Source: Methylopumilus sp003533095 | GTDB taxonomy: Bacteria; Pseudomonadota; Gammaproteobacteria; Burkholderiales; Methylophilaceae | Reading direction: 5' to 3' | Assembly (NCBI GenBank): GCA_963977845.1 | Contig: CAXBPZ010000015.1 | Location: forward strand, 1-24,597 | Length of the DNA: 24,597 nucleotides | In this document: in pieces, positions 1 through 6,612 of the stretch | How the letters are laid out: each line of letters begins with the position of its first letter | Position numbering within the stretch: the stretch's first letter is position 1 | Position numbers and translations under genes: made by a program | Notes under the pieces: model-generated | Database searches by the model: none | The model's input: the letters and a program-made list of their open reading frames with translations, nothing else | What the model was told of the DNA's origin: nothing

Positions 1-771
1 CAAGATCCGATTGATGTGAATCAGCAATTTGATCTTTCCATGACACATGCAGAGAAAATTAAACCTTATCTTGCAGATGTATCACAAAAACTCTATGAGG
101 CAAATGCCAAGGATAAAAATTTATTATTTGAAGGTGCGCAAGGCTCTCTTTTAGATATCGATCACGGCACTTATCCTTATGTCACTTCATCAAATTGTGT
201 ATCAGGACAGGCGGCAGCGGGAGCTGGTGTGGGTCCTCATATGTTGCATTACATTTTAGGTATTACAAAAGCATACACAACACGCGTAGGTGGCGGCCCT
301 TTCCCTAGTGAGCTTGATATTGAATCTGAAGGAACGCCTGGGTATCAAATGTCAACAAAAGGCAAAGAGATTGGTACGGTCACTAAACGTAAAAGACGTT
401 GTGGTTGGTTTGATGCCGCAGCATTAAAACGTTCAGCCATGATTAATAGTCTTTCAGGATTATGTATTACAAAATTAGATGTTTTAGATGGCATTAAAAA
501 AATTGAGATATGTGTAGGGTATGAGCTTGATGGAAAAAAGATTGATCTCTTACCTTTGGGTGCAGATCAAGTCGAGCGTTGCAAGCCGATACTGATTGAA
601 GTTGATGGCTGGAGTGAAAATACCTTTGGTGTTAAATCTTGGGATGATCTTCCTAAAAACGCCCAGCAATACCTTAAAACGTTAGAAAAATTATGCGAAG
701 TGCCGATTCATGTGGTATCGACCGGCCCTGAGCGTGATGAAACGATTGTTCTTAAACATCCTTTCGAATAA
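1..771 (+). CDS. purA: Adenylosuccinate synthetase, C-terminal part (partial)
   Basis: This enzyme joins IMP and aspartate using GTP to give adenylosuccinate, the first committed step of AMP synthesis in the cytoplasm. The frame is open from base 1, so the gene enters from the left edge; 256 residues of a protein usually near 430 are present. Family motifs are visible: LLFEGAQGSLLDIDHGTYPY, the loop around SGQAAAGAGVGP, TRVGGGPFPSEL, and the base/substrate-binding stretch KRRCGWFDAAALKRS. The ending in GPERDETI is also typical. The GTG at base 16 is an internal valine codon, not a start. mtaD begins 6 bases after the stop, so the two are probably cotranscribed. Identification is secure; the N-terminal part and promoter are outside the window. 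Confidence 0.97.
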   Translation, partial: QDPIDVNQQFDLSMTHAEKIKPYLADVSQKLYEANAKDKNLLFEGAQGSLLDIDHGTYPYVTSSNCVSGQAAAGAGVGPHMLHYILGITKAYTTRVGGGPFPSELDIESEGTPGYQMSTKGKEIGTVTKRKRRCGWFDAAALKRSAMINSLSGLCITKLDVLDGIKKIEICVGYELDGKKIDLLPLGADQVERCKPILIEVDGWSENTFGVKSWDDLPKNAQQYLKTLEKLCEVPIHVVSTGPERDETIVLKHPFE

Positions 772-777
772 TCTCTG

Positions 778-2112
778 ATGGGCGAAAGTCATATCCAACA
801 AGTCAGCACGATTATTTCTGCGAAATGGATTTGTCCCGTAAGACCGCATAATGTCACCCTTGAAGATCATTCGATCATCATTGATGAGAATCGAATCATC
901 GATATCATTGAAACAAAAAAAATAGCATCACTTTATCAAAGTGATCAGCACGTTCAACTTCATCATCACATTGTGACCCCAGGCCTTATCAATGCACATA
1001 CGCATGCAGCGATGAATTTATTTAGAGGTTTTGCGGATGATCAGCCACTTCATACATGGCTTCATGACTCTATTTGGCCGCTTGAAAAAAAATGGGTTAC
1101 ACCAGACTTTGTTTATGATGGCACATTGATTGCATGTGCTGAAATGCTGAAAAGTGGCATCACGACTTTCAACGAAATGTATTTTTATCCAGAGGCAGCA
1201 TCGCGTGCAATCAAAGAAAGTGGCATGAGAGCTAATATTGGTTTATTTGTGATGGATTATCCATCGAATTATGCAAATGATGGGGAAGATTATTTGATGA
1301 AGGGTCTTGAAGCTCGAGATGGTTGGCGAGACGAAGCATTAATTACCTCAAGTCTTGCTCCTCATGCGCCTTATTCTGTTTCCGATAAAACATTAAATCA
1401 AGTATTAACCTACGCGAATCAGCTTAATCTTACTATTCATATGCATGTGCATGAAACAGAAAATGAAATTGAAGAGAGTCTAAAACAATATCAATTAAGG
1501 CCGATAGAAAGACTTCATCGCTTAGGCTTATTGAGTCCACAGTTTATGGCAGTGCATGCTGTTCATTTGAATGCTGAAGACTTAAATACACTTTCAAAAG
1601 AATCTGCCTCGGTGATTCATTGTCCCACCTCAAATTTAAAATTGGGAAGTGGCGTTGCTGATTTAGAGGCATTACAAAAACATAATATTAATGTTTGTAT
1701 GGGTACTGATGGAAGTGCAAGTAATAATAAGCAAGATGTGTTACACGATATGCAGTTAGCATCATTACTTGCTAAAGGACTTAAGAAGAACCCTGCGATC
1801 ATAGATGCCAAAACATCATTAGAGATGGTCACCATCAATGGTGCTAAAGCGTTAGGATTAGAAGATCATATTGGCTCCATTGAAAAGGGTAAATATGCGG
1901 ATCTCATAGCATTCGACATGGATCATGTATCGACATTGCCGATGTATGATCCGATGAGCCATTTAATTTATGCAACTTCTAGAGAAGAAGTCAGTCATGT
2001 TTGGGTTAATGGCATATTAAAATATGAGGAAGGACATTTAATATCCATAGATACTCAAGCATGTAAAGATATAGGACTCAGATGGCAACACAAACTAAAA
2101 CAAAACATATAA
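778..2112 (+). CDS. mtaD: 5-methylthioadenosine / S-adenosylhomocysteine deaminase
   Basis: A 444-residue amidohydrolase of the TRZ/ATZ group. The metal-site pattern is intact: HTHAAMN near residue 74, HMHVHETENE near 222, a further histidine in AVHAVHL, and the catalytic aspartate in MGTDGSASNN. In this family such proteins deaminate methylthioadenosine or S-adenosylhomocysteine to the inosyl compounds, clearing inhibitory products of SAM-dependent methylation. Context supports this over a triazine or guanine deaminase: mtaD, ubiG and a Gph/MupP phosphatase stand in this order in other proteobacteria such as Pseudomonas aeruginosa (from memory). The start 6 bases after purA has no clear Shine-Dalgarno sequence, suggesting coupling to purA translation. 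The 3' end overlaps ubiG by 31 bases. Exact substrate preference cannot be read from sequence. Confidence 0.85.
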   Translation: MGESHIQQVSTIISAKWICPVRPHNVTLEDHSIIIDENRIIDIIETKKIASLYQSDQHVQLHHHIVTPGLINAHTHAAMNLFRGFADDQPLHTWLHDSIWPLEKKWVTPDFVYDGTLIACAEMLKSGITTFNEMYFYPEAASRAIKESGMRANIGLFVMDYPSNYANDGEDYLMKGLEARDGWRDEALITSSLAPHAPYSVSDKTLNQVLTYANQLNLTIHMHVHETENEIEESLKQYQLRPIERLHRLGLLSPQFMAVHAVHLNAEDLNTLSKESASVIHCPTSNLKLGSGVADLEALQKHNINVCMGTDGSASNNKQDVLHDMQLASLLAKGLKKNPAIIDAKTSLEMVTINGAKALGLEDHIGSIEKGKYADLIAFDMDHVSTLPMYDPMSHLIYATSREEVSHVWVNGILKYEEGHLISIDTQACKDIGLRWQHKLKQNI

Positions 2113-2801
2113 ACGTTTCAAAAGAAGAGGTTGAAAAGTTTAATGAGCTTGCTCACAAGTGGTGGGATGAGGAAAGTGAATTTAAGCCACTTCATCAGAT
2201 TAATCCACTCCGTCTTAATTTTATTGATAAAAAAGTTAATTTAAAAAACAAAAAAGTGCTTGATGTGGGTTGCGGCGGCGGCATACTTTCAGAGTCTATG
2301 GCAAAACTTGGTGCAGAAGTGACCGGCATTGATATGGGTGAAAAAGTCATTCGTATTGCAAAACTTCATGCACTTCAATCGAAATTAGACATTGATTATC
2401 AATGCACATCTCTAGAAGCAATAGCGTCAAAACAAAAAGCGAGATTTGATGTGATTACTTGTATGGAAATGTTAGAGCATGTGCCAGATCCATCGATCAT
2501 TGTTTCGTTATGTGAGAAACTCTTAAAACCTGGCGGCACACTTTTTATGTCCACGATTAATCGCAATATCAAAGCCTACCTATTCGCAGTGATTGGTGCT
2601 GAATACATTCTCAAATTATTACCGCGTGGCACGCATGATTATGAAAAATTTATTAAGCCTTCTGAACTTATTGCTTGGTGTCGAAAAGAGAACTTCACGA
2701 TTAAAACTTTAATAGGGATGACTTATAACCCCATCACACAAATCTATAAATTAAGTGATGATGTTTCAGTCAATTATCTTATTGAAGTCACAAAAGATTA
2801 A
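2082..2801 (+). CDS. ubiG: Ubiquinone biosynthesis O-methyltransferase
   Basis: A SAM-dependent methyltransferase of 239 residues that performs the two O-methylations of ubiquinone synthesis at the inner membrane face. The SAM-binding motif VLDVGCGGGILSE lies near residues 60-72. The UbiG-specific N-terminal stretch LAHKWWDEESEFKPLHQINP is present, as are EMLEHVPDP and the later HDYEKFIKPSEL region. The ATG at 2082 lies inside the end of mtaD (31-base overlap), but it gives the usual UbiG N-terminus length, so this start is preferred. The neighbour mtaD would remove the S-adenosylhomocysteine this enzyme makes. The family is well conserved and the call is secure. Confidence 0.95.
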   Translation: MATQTKTKHINVSKEEVEKFNELAHKWWDEESEFKPLHQINPLRLNFIDKKVNLKNKKVLDVGCGGGILSESMAKLGAEVTGIDMGEKVIRIAKLHALQSKLDIDYQCTSLEAIASKQKARFDVITCMEMLEHVPDPSIIVSLCEKLLKPGGTLFMSTINRNIKAYLFAVIGAEYILKLLPRGTHDYEKFIKPSELIAWCRKENFTIKTLIGMTYNPITQIYKLSDDVSVNYLIEVTKD

Positions 2802-2803
2802 TC

Positions 2804-3448
2804 ATGAAAGCGGTCCTCTTTGATTTAGATGGCACATTAATTGATAGTGCACCGCAACTTGTAGGGGCTCTCAATCAATTAAGACACAAACACCATCTAG
2901 AAGCCATTCCTTTTTCCAAAGGTCGACCTTTTGCTTCGCATGGTGCCGCAGGACTCCTTAAAGCAGGTTTTAATATGGATAAGAGTGATCCTCTTTTTGA
3001 TCATCGTATTGAAGAATTTTTAGATATTTATAAAGAAATATTTAATCAAGATGTGGAATGTATGGAAGGGGTTGAAGATTTAATTCAAGCATTAAATCTT
3101 AAAAAAATTGCATGGGGTATTGTGACCAATAAAGCAAGTAAGTTTGCAACACCTATTGTGAATCACCATCCTCTTTTAAAATTTTCACAATGTCTCATTA
3201 CAGGAGATGATGTGAGCCACCCAAAACCTTCTCCAGAAGGCCTTATTAAAGCATCAACCATGCTATCTAAAAAACCATCTGAAGTTATTTATTTAGGGGA
3301 TGATAGACGAGATGTCGCCGCAGCTAATGATGCTTCGATGATAAGTATAGTCGCACGTTATGGTTATTTAGAAGAGGGTGATGATGCTCGAAGCTGGGGT
3401 GCTCAATATACAATTGATAAGCCCATCGATCTTTTAAACTATCTTTAA
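2804..3448 (+). CDS. gph: HAD-superfamily phosphatase, Gph/MupP type
   Basis: A 214-residue HAD phosphatase. Motif I is DLDGTLIDS near residue 7, with nucleophile and acid/base aspartates. Motif III lysine is in SHPKPSPEG, and motif IV is YLGDDRRD. Family members include phosphoglycolate phosphatase (Gph) and N-acetylmuramic acid 6-phosphate phosphatase (MupP). The place directly after ubiG (2 bases between stop and ATG) matches where mupP is found in Pseudomonas, so a role in cell-wall sugar recycling is at least as likely as phosphoglycolate removal. That is inference from context; the motifs do not separate the two. Its stop codon overlaps the recR stop on the other strand. Confidence 0.85.
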   Translation: MKAVLFDLDGTLIDSAPQLVGALNQLRHKHHLEAIPFSKGRPFASHGAAGLLKAGFNMDKSDPLFDHRIEEFLDIYKEIFNQDVECMEGVEDLIQALNLKKIAWGIVTNKASKFATPIVNHHPLLKFSQCLITGDDVSHPKPSPEGLIKASTMLSKKPSEVIYLGDDRRDVAAANDASMISIVARYGYLEEGDDARSWGAQYTIDKPIDLLNYL

Positions 3449-4047
3449 TCCTTAATTGTCTTTCGTTCAATCATAGCCTGAGCGAGGGTGCCACTATCGA
3501 TATATTCTATCTCACCACCCATAGGTAAACCGCGTGCTATACGACTTAATTTAATGCCACGTGATTTAAGAAGTTCAGTGACGTAATGCGCAGTGGCATC
3601 TCCACTCACCGTAAAATTGTTAGCTAGAATCACTTCTTTTACGACCCCTGCATCAAGTCTTTTTAATAATCGATCAAGATGTATATCTTTAGGACCAATA
3701 CCATCTAGGGGAGAAAGTTTACCCATTAAAATAAAATACATACCATTATAAGAATGCGTTTGTTCTAACATCATTAGATCACTCGGCATTTCAATGACAC
3801 AAAGAAGCGTTGGATCCCTATCTTTTGATGAGCAAAGTGAACAGATCACCTCTTCAGAAAAATTATTACAATGAGAACAATGCCCTACATGCTCAATAGC
3901 ATGCGAAATCGCATCTGAAAGGAGGGCTGCACCTTTCCGATTATGTTGTAAAAGATGATAGGCCATGCGAAGTGCTGATTTGGGACCAATACCAGGTAGG
4001 CACCTTAAGGCTTCTACAAGCTGCTCCAGCGCTTCAGTATTTTTCAT
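3445..4047 (-). CDS. recR: Recombination protein RecR
   Basis: RecR works with RecO/RecF to load RecA on single-stranded gaps. The 200-residue length is normal. In order one sees an N-terminal helix-hairpin-helix region (LRCLPGIGPKSALRMAYHLL), a four-cysteine zinc finger around CSHCNNF and CSLC, a Toprim domain starting at CVIEMPSDL, and the C-terminal IARGLPMGGEIEYID stretch. It is last in a minus-strand block after dnaX and ybaB, the same order as in E. coli, with 9 bases after the ybaB stop. Its stop codon overlaps the stop of the convergent phosphatase gene, leaving no room for a terminator between the two operons. Confidence 0.97.
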   Translation of the reverse strand: MKNTEALEQLVEALRCLPGIGPKSALRMAYHLLQHNRKGAALLSDAISHAIEHVGHCSHCNNFSEEVICSLCSSKDRDPTLLCVIEMPSDLMMLEQTHSYNGMYFILMGKLSPLDGIGPKDIHLDRLLKRLDAGVVKEVILANNFTVSGDATAHYVTELLKSRGIKLSRIARGLPMGGEIEYIDSGTLAQAMIERKTIKD

Positions 4048-4056
4048 GTGATCGAA

Positions 4057-4365
4057 TTAGAAAGGTAACTTCATGCCAGGTGGGAGCATATTACCCATCT
4101 TGGCATTAGTCGTTTGTTCAATCTTTTGTAACGCATCCTTAAAGGCAACAATCAAAAGGTCTTCTAGCATTTCATGATCGTTCATCACTGAAGGATCAAT
4201 AGATATCTTTTTTATTTGATGTTTGCAGGAGATTACAATCTTAACAAGGCCATTGCTTGCCAAGCCTTCTACTTCTATCAGCCCAAGCTCTTCTTGTGCT
4301 TTTTGCATATTAGCCTGCATCATTTGTGCTTGCTTCATTAAATTGCCCATGCCACCTTTCATCAT
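4057..4365 (-). CDS. ybaB: YbaB/EbfC family nucleoid-associated protein
   Basis: A small (102-residue) DNA-binding protein of the YbaB/EbfC family, which form dimers that coat DNA. Recognisable features are the Met- and Gln-rich helix MGNLMKQAQMMQANMQKAQ at the N-terminus, the LIEVEGLASNGLVKIVISCK strand region, and the MLPPGMKLPF tail. A good Shine-Dalgarno AAGGAG (4373-4378, minus strand) sits 7 bases before the ATG at 4365 and overlaps the dnaX stop codon, so translation is probably coupled to dnaX. Position between dnaX and recR is the standard arrangement in proteobacteria. Confidence 0.96.
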   Translation of the reverse strand: MMKGGMGNLMKQAQMMQANMQKAQEELGLIEVEGLASNGLVKIVISCKHQIKKISIDPSVMNDHEMLEDLLIVAFKDALQKIEQTTNAKMGNMLPPGMKLPF

Positions 4366-4376
4366 ATGACGACTCC

Positions 4377-6014
4377 TTATATAGATTGATTAGGTTTAAT
4401 GCTAGAAGGAATAATTTCAGCATTAAATTCTGTAAGTAATGATTGAACGAATTGGTCTTGAAGAATAGCTTCTTCAGTATCTTTTAAAAGTGTTGAGCGT
4501 TCTTCTTGCTTTTGTTTAAGGGGTGAATTGTTAGCACCTTTTTGCAATATCACAAGTTTAATGCGTTGATTAAAATGTTCCGAGAGACTTAATTCTAATT
4601 TTTTTTGATACGCTTCGTTAAGGAGATGCTTATGTTCGTCTGCAATAGATAAAATCATTTCATTATTTTTAAAGCTTACAAGTTCTGATTGTTGCGCAAG
4701 CGCTTTCACTAATCCTAACTTAAGTTGATCGACGAGCTCACGCCAATTTCCATTAAATACTGGAATTTCTTTGGCATCTTCTTCTTGAATCTCATCTACG
4801 ACTTCAATTTTTTTTTTAATTTCTGTCGCTTCAGGAGGTAACTCAGTTGGTTTAGAAATGATCTCGGGTTTTGCTATAGGATTAGAAATTTCTTTTTTTA
4901 GGGGTGCTATCGGTTTTGAGAGAATTGCATCTTGCGGTGCAAAAGAAAGCATTCTTAAAAGCGTCATGGTAAATCCTGCATACTCTTCAGGTGCCAAATA
5001 AAGATCACGTCTACCTAAAATGGCAATTTGATAAAGAAGCTGTAATTGTTCAGCGCTGATTTGATTTGCCAACGCAATCACTTGCTCACGATCAAGATAA
5101 GATGCGTCTAAGCCATCTGGGATAGCTTGAGCTACACTAATGGTTTGAATAAGGTTTGCAAGGTCATTGAGCGCTGCATCGAAAGATAAATTTCTTTCGT
5201 TCATTTGCTTTGCAATTTCAATCACTTTAGGACCATCTTGATGAATCACTGCTTGAATTAAGTTAAATAGATAAGATTGATCAATCGCACCCAACATTTT
5301 CTTAATCGTAGCTTCTTCAATAGTCCCTCCACAATATGCAATGCCTTGATCGAGAATTGATAATGCATCTCTCATACTGCCATTTGCAGATTTTGCAATT
5401 AAATAAATTGCATTGATTTCATATTGAATGGCTTCTTCGTTTAATATTTTTTCTAAATACTCAGATATAGATGCCGATGGCATTTGCTTTAAATTGAATT
5501 GCAAACATCTTGATAAAACTGTAACGGGAACTTTTTGTGGATCAGTCGTTGCTAAAATAAATTTGACGTGTTCAGGCGGCTCTTCCAATGTTTTAAGCAT
5601 CGCATTGAATGCGCTTTTTGAAAGCATGTGCACTTCATCAATAATGTAGATCTTAAATTGTCCTTGGGTTGGAGCGTATTGTGCGTTATCTAAAAGATCT
5701 CGCATATTATCAACTTGTGTATTAGATGCAGCATCGACTTCAATTAAATCGACATAACGACCTTGATCAATTTCTGTGCATGCAGCACATAGGCCACAGG
5801 GTGTCGAGCTAATCCCTTTCTCGCAATTAAGAGATTTAGCTAAGATACGTGCTAGTGTAGTTTTACCGACACCGCGTGTTCCTGTAAAAAGATAAGCATG
5901 GTGAAGTCTTTTTTGATCGAGAGCATTTTTAAGCGCTTGTACAACATGCGTTTGTCCTACAAGGGTATCAAACGAACGAGGACGATATTTGCGAGCAAGA
6001 ACTTGATAACTCAT
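4377..6014 (-). CDS. dnaX: DNA polymerase III subunits tau and gamma
   Basis: This is the clamp-loader ATPase and organiser of the replicative polymerase. The 545-residue frame holds Walker A GTRGVGKTT near residues 45-53, a zinc-binding set of cysteines (CEKG, CGLCAAC), Walker B IDEVHML and sensor 1 LATTDPQKVP, then the domain III collar. A low-complexity linker at about 370-410 leads to a short tau-specific C-terminal region, shorter than in E. coli tau (643 residues). The linker contains a run of ten A at codons 400-403, listed separately as a likely slippage site that could produce a gamma form of about 403-405 residues. No strong Shine-Dalgarno precedes the ATG. ffs lies just upstream on the same strand. 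Confidence 0.96.
   Translation of the reverse strand: MSYQVLARKYRPRSFDTLVGQTHVVQALKNALDQKRLHHAYLFTGTRGVGKTTLARILAKSLNCEKGISSTPCGLCAACTEIDQGRYVDLIEVDAASNTQVDNMRDLLDNAQYAPTQGQFKIYIIDEVHMLSKSAFNAMLKTLEEPPEHVKFILATTDPQKVPVTVLSRCLQFNLKQMPSASISEYLEKILNEEAIQYEINAIYLIAKSANGSMRDALSILDQGIAYCGGTIEEATIKKMLGAIDQSYLFNLIQAVIHQDGPKVIEIAKQMNERNLSFDAALNDLANLIQTISVAQAIPDGLDASYLDREQVIALANQISAEQLQLLYQIAILGRRDLYLAPEEYAGFTMTLLRMLSFAPQDAILSKPIAPLKKEISNPIAKPEIISKPTELPPEATEIKKKIEVVDEIQEEDAKEIPVFNGNWRELVDQLKLGLVKALAQQSELVSFKNNEMILSIADEHKHLLNEAYQKKLELSLSEHFNQRIKLVILQKGANNSPLKQKQEERSTLLKDTEEAILQDQFVQSLLTEFNAEIIPSSIKPNQSI
4808..4817 (-). other. A10 homopolymer in dnaX, candidate slippage/frameshift site
   Basis: On the coding strand codons 400-403 of dnaX read AAA AAA AAA ATT, giving ten consecutive A. 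Loss of one A in the mRNA gives K-K-K-L-K-S then TAG; gain of one A gives K-K-K-N then TGA. Both other frames therefore close within four codons after the run. The position, just after domain III, is where the short gamma form ends in other bacteria. Thermus thermophilus dnaX makes gamma by slippage on a comparable A run, and E. coli by -1 ribosomal frameshifting on A-AAA-AAG. I see no upstream Shine-Dalgarno-like stimulator, which favours transcriptional slippage. Chance occurrence in AT-rich DNA remains possible. Confidence 0.6.
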
Positions 6015-6046
6015 GAATAATTGTTAACCAATCCAATGTAATAAAA

Positions 6047-6141
6047 GGCGAGCCAGACCCCCGGCACTTGTTTCTTTAGTTGTGGCTGCTTGCTTCCGCA
6101 CCTGACCAGGTTGGCTAAATTACAATGCGGGGAGGCCCGCC
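6047..6141 (-). ncRNA. ffs: Signal recognition particle RNA (4.5S, small bacterial type)
   Basis: The minus strand carries the conserved SRP RNA domain IV: CTGGTCAGGTGCGGAAGCAA followed by GCAGCC, with the GGAA tetraloop and flanking internal loop that bind Ffh. The two ends pair: GGCGGGC at 6135-6141 with GCTCGCC at 6047-6053, and a C-run (GCCTCCCC) pairs with GGGGG further in, making the usual single long hairpin. Length is about 95 bases, close to the E. coli 4.5S RNA. T residues follow at 6043-6046 and may be the termination tract. It lies directly upstream of dnaX on the same strand, with 32 bases between. Confidence 0.93.
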
Positions 6142-6148
6142 AGTGATT

Positions 6149-6154
6149 ATTTTA
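6149..6154 (-). promoter_or_regulatory. Probable -10 box of ffs
   Basis: TAAAAT on the minus strand ends 7 bases before the first base of the SRP RNA, the right distance for a sigma-70 -10 box. No convincing -35 hexamer is seen 16-18 bases upstream, where the sequence is the end of the DUF779 gene region. Confidence 0.45.
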
Positions 6155-6171
6155 ACCTAAGGCAGGGGCTT

Positions 6172-6558
6172 TTACCCGCAATGTTTCACGGGATGTTGAC
6201 TCAAATAAGCCCATTCCTCATCAGTGTACAACCGGGATCGAATAATAAAGCGCATGCCTGTACCATTTTCGAGAGAAAATTGTCCACCATTACCAGGGAT
6301 GGCATCAAGGGTAAGGTGGGTATGTTCCCAGTATGAGAACTGGCTGGCTCCCATATAAAAATGCACACCGTGAGTCATACCTACTTCCACATCAGATCCG
6401 CCTAAATAAAATTCACCTTTCGGGTAACACATGGGCGCACTCCCGTCACAACAGCCACCTGATTGATGAAATATAATTTCGCCATATTTTTCCCGCAAAG
6501 TATCAATCAATTTGTTTGCGGCTTCAGTCGTATCGATGCGTGTAAAATTTTTTTCCAT
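6172..6558 (-). CDS. DUF779 family protein, aldehyde dehydrogenase companion
   Basis: A 128-residue protein with the DUF779 signature FHQSGGCCDGSAPMCYPKGEF near residues 28-48 (paired cysteines) and HLTLDAIPGNGGQFSLENG in the second half. The family has no assigned biochemical function known to me; it is commonly encoded beside ExaC/AldB-type aldehyde dehydrogenases, as here. The ATG at 6558 is preferred because the family normally begins a short distance before this region; an in-frame TTG at 6573 falls inside a perfect hairpin. Oddly, the ATG follows directly after the hairpin and a T-run, with no Shine-Dalgarno sequence. The cysteine-rich motif suggests metal or redox chemistry, but that is only inference. 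Confidence 0.88.
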   Translation of the reverse strand: MEKNFTRIDTTEAANKLIDTLREKYGEIIFHQSGGCCDGSAPMCYPKGEFYLGGSDVEVGMTHGVHFYMGASQFSYWEHTHLTLDAIPGNGGQFSLENGTGMRFIIRSRLYTDEEWAYLSQHPVKHCG

Positions 6559-6565
6559 AAAAAAG

Positions 6566-6592
6566 AAAGGCAAGACTTTAAGTCTTGCCTTT
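6566..6592 (-). terminator. Perfect 13-bp inverted repeat with T-run between aldehyde dehydrogenase and DUF779
   Basis: AAAGGCAAGACTT (6566-6578) and AAGTCTTGCCTTT (6580-6592) form a perfect dyad with a one-base centre, so the working loop would be 3-5 bases. On the minus strand it is followed by CTTTTTT and then the ATG of the DUF779 gene. It lies 20 bases after the aldehyde dehydrogenase stop codon and looks like an intrinsic terminator for that gene. Because the next gene starts straight after the T-run, it could instead act as an attenuator or mRNA processing/stabilising hairpin. Confidence 0.8.
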
Positions 6593-6612
6593 ATTAAACG
6601 TTTTATTGAATC

